A DNA stretch of 64,000 bases, from contig NBIV01000081.1 of assembly GCA_003194525.1 (NCBI GenBank), positions 232,159-296,158 on the forward strand, given 5' to 3'. The first letter of the stretch is position 1; the number at the start of each line of letters is the position of its first letter. This DNA is from Gracilariopsis chorda. Taxonomy: Eukaryota > Rhodophyta > Florideophyceae > Gracilariales > Gracilariaceae. This document shows, piece after piece, positions 31,959 through 41,285 of the stretch. The position numbers and the translations under genes were made by a program. The notes under the pieces were generated by a model, which searched no databases, had not been told where the DNA came from, and was given only the letters and a program-made list of their open reading frames with translations.

Positions 31959-34900
31959 CTGAGGGAGTCTCCCCTTTGGGAGAGGCGTCCTCAAGAACGA
32001 GGCTGTTGGGGCCCGAGGCGTCCTCGCCTTGCTCCCCGGTGAAAGTCCTCTCGAGGAAAGACACCGCTGACGCGGACTCTGCGCACCTCGGTGTGTTGCG
32101 TCGCCCGTGGATACGGAGTAAAAATCCCCGGATTCCCGGTAGAGTCTTGGTCTTGGCCAAGCGCAATTATAAGGTCTATGCCGACCTTGGCCTTGATCCC
32201 CAGTTTATAGTGAGGTTTCTCACCGTCCTGGATATAGGTGCAGGCCCCAACTTTGTTGTGGAATCATTGTTACCCCCGCTTGTGCGGTCTCGTATCCGCT
32301 CTAACGCGGTCCCCGACATTTCGGATGCGAACAACAATCCGTTACAAACGGTGGGCACAGTGGACCTCGTCGTGAGACTTGGTACCTCTGTGGTGAAGTT
32401 GGACTTCATCGTTTGCCGTTCATTGGCAGCACCAGTCATACTGGGATGTGATTACTGCGACAGATTTGTCGACGCAATCAGCCCCCGCCTCAGGCGTGTA
32501 GAACTTGACGACGGATCGTCGGTTCCGATTGTTCGCCGCCCGCTAAAGCGGTCCTCTCGGAAACAAGTTCCGCTCCCCGCTGCGCAGGAACCACCGCCCG
32601 CGTCCCGCGAGTCCACCAAGCTCCGCGTCGCTGCCTCGGTTTCTATACCGGCTGAGTCCCAAGTCTGGGTGCAGGTAAATTCCCGTCAACACGGTCTTCG
32701 GGTCATACAACCCCCCGCCTAGTTGTACGTGAAATCCCAGCTGGCGCTGGCTAATGGAATTGTCTCCATTTCCCCGGATGTTCCTTTCTGGATATTGGTT
32801 GCCAACCTTGGCAAACACCCCCAGTATCTGGTAAAACACCAAGTAATTGGGAGTGTAACCCCACATCCTATGGGAATGCTGCCAACGAAGATGACAGCCG
32901 CCGATGTACTCGGAGGTACCACCTCTTCTGAGGAGTTCGCCCCACCGTCCGAAGACGTCAAGTCTAAGGAGGGGGAGGAAGCCGCTACTTCAGCGTCGAA
33001 CAAACCGAGTAACTCGGAATTGCGAACCACACCTGTTCCACAGGACAATGCTCCATCGAGCAACGACCGGATTGATCCGGAAAAAGCACTTGAAGCGCTG
33101 GACTTCAGCCACGTGCCAGAGTCGCACCGCGACAAACTCCGTACCATGTTACGGGAATTCACCACAATGTGGGATGGCTCGCTTGGCGAGATTAATGCAA
33201 CGGAACACCGGATCGATTTAATCTCCGGTGCGCGACCGGTTGCACAACCCCCTTACAGGGCAGGTCCGAAAGCTCGGGAAGAGGAGCAGTCCCAAGTGGA
33301 CAAGATGCTCCGCGCAGGTGTGATTGAGCCCGCTCAATCACCCTGGGCATCCCCAGTTGTACTGGCTTTAAAGGCCGACGGAACCTGGAGGTTCTGTGTC
33401 TACTACCGCCGGCTTAATGCCGTCACCGTTAGGGACACGTACCCTATCCCTCGTATGGACGAGTGCATCGACTTCCTTGGAGACGCCACCGTGTTCACGG
33501 CCCTTGATGCCAATTGGGGATATTGGCAAGTACCTGTCAGACAGGAGGATTGCGACAAAACCGCATTCACCTGCCACGCAGGAACGTACCGCTTCAAGCG
33601 GATGCCATTTGGGTTAACCAACGCCCCTGCCACCTTTCAGCGTGCAGTAGATATTCTACTCAATCGCTTTAAGTGGCGGAGTTGTCTGGTCTACCTTGAT
33701 GATATTATCATCTTCTCCAACTCGTTGGACGACCATCTCACTCACGTCGGAGACATGCTGACTGTACTCCACGATGCGGGAATTACCCTCAAGTTGAGGA
33801 AATGCGAGTTTTTCACGGATACTGTGAAGTATCTGGGTCACATTATCCGTCCTGGACGGTTAGCGATCAAGAAAGCTCGAGTCAAATCCCTCGTTGAGGC
33901 GAAAGAACCCCGTACTCAAACGGAACTGCGCTCCTTTTTGGGGCTGGTCAACGTCTATCGACGGTTTATCCCGAACTTTTCGGATACTGCAGCGCCCCTA
34001 AACGCGTTGTTGCGAAAGGGGAACCCCCCAAAACTGGGAACATTTACGCCCGAGCAATCGAAAGCTTTTAACTCCTTGAAGGAGGCTGTCACATCAGCAC
34101 CAATCCTACATCTCCCAAAACTTGGGTTGCCATACTCCGTAGATACAGACTCGAGCGACTACCAAGTCGGGTGTGCTCTTTTTCAAACCACCCCCGAGGG
34201 GGAACGACACCCAATTGGTTATTGGTCGCGCTCGCTCAATGTTCATGAGCGGAACTACTCCGTATCGGAGAAAGAGTGCCTCGCCGTCGTATGGGCGACG
34301 ACCACTCTGCGCCCCTACCTTATGGGAATTCACTTCACCGTGTACACGGATCATTCCTCATTGAGGTGGTTGATGAATATCTCCGACCCGTCGGGACGCC
34401 TCATGCGCTGGAGACTCCGCCTCGCGGAATATGACTTTCAAGTCATTTATAAAAAGGGCGCGCAGAACACCCAGGCCGACGCTTTATCGCGGTTACCCAC
34501 AAGTGGGGAGGCACTCCCAACGGAGGATGATGAAGTCCCATGCTTCATGGCTATAGAACCGGATGATCCGGAATATGCCGTCGAGGCTGGGCCAGAAAAC
34601 TGGGACGAGGATGCTGACTTTGAAGAAGTACTCGCATCGCGAGATGAATCTGAGAACCCGATACCGGGAAACTTTGTACTGGTATCACCGGAAGAAATGA
34701 TCCGAGAACAATTCGGCGACCCATTCTGTACGAGGATTCGTGCCCGTCTTAACGGTGGTGAAGATCTCCCTTTCGGGGTAAACGACAAAGGCTACCTCGT
34801 AAGGAAGGTCGAAGCCTGCCCACAGATTGTGGTACCTCATTCCCTGCAATCGCGGGTGTTACATCTATCACACTACGCCCCCATCGGAGGTCACCCAGGT

Positions 34901-36196
34901 GGGAGGAAACTCTACCTAACCCTGCGAAGGGATTTCTATTGGCCCGCCATGGCGGTGGATTGCTACGCAACCGTGCGGTTTTGTAGCGAATGCGCGAAGA
35001 ATCGCGTCAAGCTCGGCAAAAATGCGAAGAAGATGAAACTATTCCCCGCAAGGGCGCCGCTCGAGTTTATCGCGATCGATATTCTCGGACCACTACTCAC
35101 CACAAAACGTGGAAACAAGTTTCTACTTGTCATTACCGACCGCTTTTCTAAGCTGGTACGGACTGTCCCTCTTCGGAGGATAACCGCTCTCACGGTGGCC
35201 CAGGCTCTGGTGACGCACTGGATTTTTGTCTACGGTCCCCCTGTGGAGGTGCTCTCCGATAACGGGAAACAGTTCGTGAGCAAGTTCTTCCAGGATGTTT
35301 GTCGCATCCTGGATGTCAAGAACTTGTTCACCACTACCTACCACCCCCAGTGTAATGGGCAAGTTGAACGGTTTAACAGGACGTTACTCGCGGCGTTACG
35401 TTCCTACGTCGCTGACCACCCAACGAATTGGGATCTCTACGCTGATGCGGTAACCTACGCGTACAATACGCAGGTACACCGGACTACCAGAGTTTCGCCA
35501 TTCGAGTTGGTTCTATCTAGAACACCCCCGCCTGTGGCGCTGGAACCCCAAGCTACCTTGGACAATTTCCCATCTGTGGGTATCTACCGGCAGCAATGGA
35601 AGCAATGGCTTTCCAAGCTGGTCCCCGCGGCGCAGAAGTCTATGGCACGGGCCCAAGCCGCTTCCAAGCGGGATTTTGTCGCTCGCTTGCGAGGAAAGAC
35701 CCCCCCGATTCGGGCAAATAACTACGTCTTCATCAGGAAGGAGTACTACAATCCGGAACGGGAGAAGCATCACAAACTCTCGCCTGTGGCGGATGGATTA
35801 TTCAAGGTCATCTCTGTGAACACCGACACTGTCGTGGTAGAGATGGGCGACACGCACGAACGGATTTCCCGTGATCGTGTTGTCCTTGCCCCTCCTCCCT
35901 CGTCAGAGGTAGTCCTGGATCCAGGCAACCCCGTTTCTACGGACTCTGCAACACCGGAATCATCCGGGCATACTAGGCCTACGGTATTACCACACCCCAG
36001 CCGGGGACTCTCAGACCTACCGACCCTGTTGGACTCACCGGCTCAGCCGGGTAATTCGGGCCTCTCAGCGCCCGCCCCTACCACGCCCGCCCCACTGGCG
36101 CGCATTTATACCCGCCAGGCGGGGAATGTTATCCCTTATCCCGCCGCTCCGTCCAAGAAGGGGGACGAGAACACTCGTTTTCGAGGAACGATATAG
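31910..36196 (+). pseudogene. Ty3 Pol: protease, reverse transcriptase, RNase H, integrase
   Basis: One frame throughout, interrupted by TAG at 32,720. Protease: VLDIGAGPNF (32,228 on) with DIGA instead of the usual DTGA or DSGA, and ILGCDY. Reverse transcriptase: YPIPRMDE, then YLDD at 33,692-33,703. RNase H: SVDTDSSDYQVG, YTDHSSLRWL and QADALSRLP. Integrase: an HHCC zinc region (34,855-34,995), then Asp at 35,078, Asp at 35,258 and Glu at 35,366 (DD35E), with CNGQVERFNR. It ends in TAG at 36,194. All catalytic residues are kept; only the stops break it. Confidence 0.92.
31953..31983 (+). promoter_or_regulatory. Candidate -1 frameshift signal between gag and pol
   Basis: Gag ends GCG GAA AAC TAA at 31,947-31,958, and the pol frame (-1) is open from 31,910, so the frames overlap. 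The heptamer GGAAAAC is near to, but not, a canonical slippery site. Twelve bases on lies a perfect 6-bp hairpin, TCTCCC-CTTT-GGGAGA (31,968-31,983). The pol frame has no good ATG before the protease. Confidence 0.4.
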
Positions 36197-37435
36197 CCGT
36201 CGCAACGGGAAGTTGAAACGCAGCTACCGCACACCCCTGTCAGGGAAGGATCCCCGTTACGGGAGTACGGCGACGATCGCCCTCAATCCCCTGAGCAGGG
36301 CGATGCCTCGAAGCCGCCGTTGGCGGAAGTCCCCGCGGAAGCGGTTCAATCAGGTCGATCAGGGCCGCGCCTTGCGGAGAAGAGGCGCCCAGATACACCA
36401 GCGCCGCTGGGAAATCCCCACACCCAACCTGGGGAAAAAGGTAGCCAAGCCGCAGCCGAAGCTTCAGGCCCTGGCCCGCAAGCGCCGGAAACGCCTCCCG
36501 TCGTCGACGGAATTGAAGCCCCCGTTCCGGGGAATAATTTGCGCCACCTCCCGCAACGCTGCGGGGAAGAACCGAGGAACTCGGAAAAAGCGCACGCCAT
36601 CGCACGCTCGAAACCGGTCATACCGGACGCTGCTCCTCCCCTTGGAGACGGTGCACCGCACTTAGCGGCCAAGCCCCTGAAAAGGGTGTCATCGGCACCT
36701 GCCCGGCACCCCCCAAAGGGGAATTTTGACCAAAATACCGATGTACCGGAGTTTGCCCCAGGCAACCCGTCAGTAGCCGGGGACACCACGGCATCGCCGG
36801 AAAGTATGGTGCAGAGCGCTCGTGCACCTGGCAGGGAGGCGGTTTGCCACCCAATCACCGTGTCGCACGGGACCCCCCAGGGGATTGTGGGAATGCCGAT
36901 TCCGCAGGAGCGGTCATCTTCCTGCAAACTCGCGGTTCGTGAGCTCAACCGCGAAGGTGGAGCCCAAGTCCCCCGCCGACTGGCGGTTCGCCCGCAATAC
37001 CGCGAAAGTGGAAATGAACCTGCCCCAAGGGGGAATGACTTGCCGGTGAAAACCGTGGCACCACACACCCTCTTGAGGGCTATCTTCCCGCATGAGCAGC
37101 GGCCGCTATCACAGCGCACGGCAACGCCCGAGTTATCGCCGAACACCCTGCTAAGGGACATTATACCGCACCGCGGGCAACCCCCGCAAGGGATTACAAC
37201 CACCACCCGGTACGGCCGGCAGGTCTACGAACGAGAATTCGTAGTAGACCGACTCGTCGGACACACCTGGGACCAGGATGGTATTCTACAATACCGCGTC
37301 CGCTGGTACGTGTATGACCCCAGTGGGGATACGTGGGAGTCAATCGAACACCTCCCGCGGTCGCAGGTCGTGCGATACCACCGTCAAACGGAAACTGCAG
37401 CTCCAGCCACGCTGGTAAATGCCCAAGTTGGGTAA
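36197..37435 (+). pseudogene. Ty3 Pol tail: Pro-rich linker and C-terminal chromodomain
   Basis: After TAG 36,194 the same frame stays open to 37,435. The first 340 or so codons are Pro/Arg/Gly-rich and unrecognised. The end is a chromodomain: YEREFVVDRLVGH, then LQYRVRWYVYDPSGDTWES (about 37,225-37,390). Chromodomains on Ty3 integrases direct insertion to marked chromatin (known for chromoviruses). An unusually long linker separates it from the integrase core. Confidence 0.75.
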
Positions 37436-37742
37436 CGTTGCCGCGCGAACGGAGGGCGATAGGAAAGGATAACAAGGCAAGGTCCGTCGAAGACGGGGAA
37501 CTCAAACGAGAATCACCGTTCTAAACGGGAAAGTTTGTTCAAGGGAGCAGCTAGCTCACCACAACACTATACTACACTGCTGGCTATGCCAGGAAAGAAG
37601 AACTAGGAAACAACGGCTGCGGTATCAGGGGCTAGTGACTCTGATGCAGAGGAAATTACCGGAGAACCGGAGACGGCGCACGCGCTTTTATCACCCATTT
37701 TCGTCTGGGAACCCTCCGCGTCCGCGGTTGTTTTCCCGTCTT

Positions 37743-37754
37743 AGGGGGGGGATA
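37743..37754 (+). other. Polypurine tract of the Ty3 element
   Basis: The purine run AGGGGGGGGATA directly precedes the 3' LTR, apart from one T. This is the expected site of plus-strand priming. Confidence 0.8.
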
Positions 37755-38581
37755 TGAAGTGCAACGCCCTCAGGGAGGGATTCCTGGTACTTGATCGTTT
37801 TCCCGATATTATCGGTTGTGTAGTGTGTATATGAACTACGCCCCACAATGGTGGGTATGGACACGTGGGACACGGTTTTGGGTCAATTGGCGGTTGTCCA
37901 CAGTAGTGGATGTTGCCACGAAATGTGGAGTATTTTAGTTAATATTATTTATTATTTTCACACCCATTTCTGGGAAGCTAGTACTTAGTGCGACGGCGCA
38001 CTGCCGTCGCACCAGTAAACCTTCCCCAACAAGGGACCCCAACCTGGGGAATTGGCTCTAGTTGTTGCCGCTTGCGCGCGTACTCTACTCCTCCTTGGAG
38101 GGAAACGCCGTAAACCACGGGACATCTAACCCCCTTGCACATCTAAAGAAGCCCATCCTTGGGAGTATAATTGTTCCAATCATATTGGTGTTTCGCCCTG
38201 TATAGGGAGTCCTGTCCACCGGCATTGCCGTATCTGTTCGTCGCTCTCGCGACTCACATCGTTCTCTCTTCCTACTCTCCGCCCTTCCTTTTTCCCCTTT
38301 TTAGGGTAGCACCTCCCGCTATCCGCGGCCCTCGTGTGCGCATCCGCTCACACACCCCCACTTACGTGGAAACATACCCCTACTGAGGATCACACCCCGC
38401 TCACGCCGATACCGATTCTTCGCCTTCACCTCCCTGCGCGAGTCGCGACAGGTGCCCCTGGTCTTACAAACCGGCTTCGCCGTGACACCTCTGGGAGGGC
38501 TCTACCCAACTGGGTTCACCTCGTGAGAGGAAGATCCCGAACGTCTTTCGGTGTTTTTCCCCTTTGGGGCATTGCACGACA
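37755..38581 (+). repeat. 3' LTR of the Ty3 element
   Basis: 827 bp, TGAAGTGC to GCACGACA. It differs from the 5' LTR at nine positions, of which six are C/T exchanges. One difference breaks the hairpin CCTC-TACT-GAGG of the 5' LTR (CCCC here). It is followed by CCCGT. Confidence 0.92.
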
Positions 38582-38586
38582 CCCGT

Positions 38587-39053
38587 ACAGTACCATCAAG
38601 GACCGCTGATCTGTCTTACCGGGTCGGTTCGCCTAGTGTTCACTTTTGTTTCCGTTTATGTCTACTTTTTATTGTGCGAACAGATAGCCGTTCGCGTCAG
38701 TATTGAGTTTTGCCGTGGTGGCTGAACAAGCAACATCCCCCACCGTCGGTTCTCTTCGGGCTTGCCGCACGACCCGCTGGGTTGTACCTTCCCTCTTGGT
38801 TTCTCCCCTTTTTCCCTTTTCCCTTTCTGTATTCTCCGTGGACCGGAACACCGCTCACACGTACCTGTGCACTACGTTGACTAGCTGCTAACCCGATTCT
38901 CGGAATCACCTTGGTTTGTATCGCCGGAAGCCACCTCAGTTTTACACCCCAACACCGTGTGGTACGGAAGGCCCTGTCGCTGCATCTACCTCACAAGAGA
39001 GCAAGGTTGCGAACATCTTGGGAGGATTCCTCACCTTGGGATATTGCTCCACA
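38587..39053. repeat. Solo LTR C, right part
   Basis: Second half of LTR C, ending TTGCTCCACA at 39,053, which mirrors its start TGTAGAGCAA. GTCAC follows at 39,054-39,058. It contains only non-domain ORFs. Confidence 0.7.
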
Positions 39054-39631
39054 GTCACCATGGAAATACGTATTCCAAAGTTTATCGAGACTTACAACCA
39101 GACGTGTTCCCAAGTTGATAGGCGCAATCGATGCCGCCGGGACAATTTTAATCTTGAAAAGAAAATTGAGATTAAAGACTGATCACTAAGGCTTCATACT
39201 ACATTGCTTTCAATTTTTATTGTTCACCATTGTTTGCTTTACAAGGGAAGTATGGGGTCAAGAAATTGTTTGATTCCTAAAGATTTTTATGCCAAACTTG
39301 CAGAACAACTGATTAAAAACTCGTACGATGTGATTGGCATCAGACAAAGAAACAATCTTTATGAAAAAGTATCTGAGCCTCCAATGGTCACTGGTACTGG
39401 AATACATTTGCTTGCAACCAATAACAAACGAAAGCTGGAAATGGCTCCATCTCTAACGCCACCTATCAAGCGAGATTTAAAAGACGCAAGATGAATAAGA
39501 AGTCCACATATGTATGTTCTGAATGTTCGAAGCTCAGTAGAGAAGTATGGATATGTCACAGTCAGATGGGACGTGACTGCTTTCAAAAACATCTTGTAGA
39601 CAAGCATTTCAAAAAGTACAATAGTATGTAA
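39054..39631 (+). pseudogene. piggyBac-like transposase, segment 4 (C-terminus)
   Basis: The gene resumes directly after LTR C: VTMEIRIPKFIETYNQ, DRRNRCRRDNFNLEKK, a stop near 39,180, then LLYKGSMGSRN, FYAKLAEQLIKNSYDVIG and the C-terminal Cys/His zinc region YVCSECSKL, WICHSQMGRDCFQKH, ending KKYNSM and TAA at 39,629. A frameshift near 39,490 joins the last two parts. This is the normal end of a piggyBac-type transposase. Confidence 0.75.
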
Positions 39632-40174
39632 GTGCTCTTATGTCACTTGATCTGACATTTTTAGTGATAAAAGCCAAAAAGGTGTGGTTCTTAACTATGG
39701 TGGCCTATGTTTCTTATTTGCGTCATTTCACTTGCTGAATCAGTTAAATGTTTTAAGCCTAGTACCCCTATATGAAATTTCACATTATTTTTTCTCATGT
39801 TTTAGTGGGTGCTGTTAAGCTCAATGAAACAGCAACTTTTGCAGAAACGTCGACCTTCTTTTTAGAATGTTTTGCCCTCTTGGTGAGCGAGGCGAGTTGA
39901 ACTCACGATTTATCTTCAATTCTACATGTGGCTGGAAAGTTTCAGAAGTGTTCTGCTCGCTGCACTAACTTTACGATGTATGTAGTAAACTAAGAATGAA
40001 TTGTAGCTATTTGTGTACCGTAATTGACTACTATTTCGTTACACGGACTCATATGAGTACATTAGGTGGTCCTCTAGGCACTAGAAGAAACGTATATCAT
40101 TGAACGTCTTCCACTTGCCTTGGAGCCCATAAAAAATAAGATTCGGAAACCACCTTATCAGTTTTGATGAGGGC
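39632..40174. other. Gene-free stretch
   Basis: A/T-rich sequence with no supportable gene. It should contain the right end of the piggyBac-like element; no terminal repeat was fixed. Confidence 0.4.
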
Positions 40175-40346
40175 CGTATTTGTGACTGCCTATTTTGCCA
40201 TAATGGCGAATGTGAGTGACTACCTCGGCAAAAGAGGTAGCAATCATCCTAGTTTTTGATTATTATTGAAGGTTTTTGACTACCAACTTTGGAAAAGTAT
40301 TGACTAATGACTACTTCACGTGGCAAAATAGGTAGTCACAAATACG
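40175..40346. mobile_element. MITE with 26-bp terminal inverted repeats
   Basis: A 172-bp non-coding element. The first 26 bp (CGTATTTGTGACTGCC and on) and the last 26 bp are inverted copies with a single mismatch. Internally the motif TGACTACC or TGACTACT recurs several times, possibly as transposase-binding sites. No clear target duplication is seen. The parent family is unknown. Confidence 0.72.
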
Positions 40347-40525
40347 CTCTTGGGTTGTATGCACAAAAAACTACAGGAAAATGTCTCGAAGTTTCAGAGA
40401 AGGTGAATCCTGGCGAAACAAATGAAGCAGATAAAAGGCGAGCTGGGAATGAAAAAACCCGAAAAGGATCTTGAGGAGAGAGGAATTGTTCAACGAGAGC
40501 TCGTACAATGCTTTCGGAATTAGTT

Positions 40526-40562
40526 GCGTGCGTCCGTAAACATACATTCATACATACATACA
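40526..40562 (+). repeat. LINE-type 3' tail with CATA repeat, copy 1
   Basis: GCGTGCGTCCGTAAACATAC followed by CATA units. The same wording is at 41,497-41,538 (+) and, inverted, at 43,000-43,044. Upstream about 60 bp also align between copies 1 and 2. A shared 3' end with a simple repeat is typical of LINE retrotransposons. Confidence 0.45.
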
Positions 40563-40979
40563 GAACGAAGCGGTCACGTGCAATGTTTTGGGTAAGGTTG
40601 GAGCACCAGGTAGTTCCTGACGGCATTTTGAATGTCAGCGATGAAAATGGCGAAGCTCAAAGGCTTAGAATCATCCAGCTCATAATGCAATGTAACACAG
40701 AAATTTGCCATATTCTGGAATGACAGAAACCAACCCCAGACTGGAACCGTTCACACGGGAGTAAGAGTTTGTTACTATACTGCAAAAATAGCCCCAACAA
40801 GAAGAGCCCTTTCTGAGGTTTTTATTACGACTTGATTTGGGTGGAAAGAGTTTTTGAGGTTAGTAACAGACTTAGAAAGCGCACTACATGTACTTCATAA
40901 ATGAGCAAGGCACCAGACCAGACCCTTGCAATAGATAACAGATTTGCTAAAAATGGTTGGTAATTTGTGTCCATTCTAG

Positions 40980-41285
40980 GTGGTCTGGGTCCCCGGAAAT
41001 TCTGGAATTGATCGAAACGAGAAAGCAGTCAAGCTGGCCAAGAGTGTTTTATCGATGCCGCTGGTAGACGGAGAGAAGGTTCCCTTAGACTTCCGTGAAG
41101 TACAGCAGAGGCTTATAATCCATCTTGTTACTCAACCGCCAGTTCAGAAGGTCCCAGAATCATTAAAAGAAGACCTCACTTTTAGGGCTGCTCAAACAGC
41201 TATTCCACATGGTTTTGTAAGACACGCGCCAGAGTTAGACCCTGTTTCTACCTACTTGCTTCGTAGAAAGAGCTACTGCCCCTAG
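40980..41285 (+). pseudogene. LINE RNase H domain fragment
   Basis: This frame opens with VWVPGNSGIDRNEKAVKLAK, the C-terminal RNase H motif of non-LTR retrotransposons (usually GHSG and NExAD). Val replaces the catalytic Asp. The rest is unrecognised. The nearby CATA-tailed copies fit a LINE origin. Confidence 0.5.

Larger units (their letters stand above)
28852..38581 (+). mobile_element. Complete Ty3/gypsy chromovirus-like LTR retrotransposon (9.73 kb)
   Basis: Two 827-bp LTRs (nine differences by eye, about 99% identical) flank a primer-binding site, gag, a pol frame in the order protease, reverse transcriptase, RNase H, integrase, a long Pro-rich tail ending in a chromodomain, and a polypurine tract. 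LTR ends are TG and CA, and the target duplication is CCCGC/CCCGT. It is recent by LTR identity but defective: TGA and TAA in gag and two TAG in pol. The whole element is packed with short perfect hairpins (see findings). It sits inside LTR C, which sits inside a piggyBac gene. Confidence 0.93.

Noticed and set aside
32720..36196. Reassigned TAG codon in this genome
   Set aside because: Host genes end in ordinary stop codons, including TAG for the membrane protein at 1115. Stops of all three kinds occur in the dead transposons, so no code change is needed.
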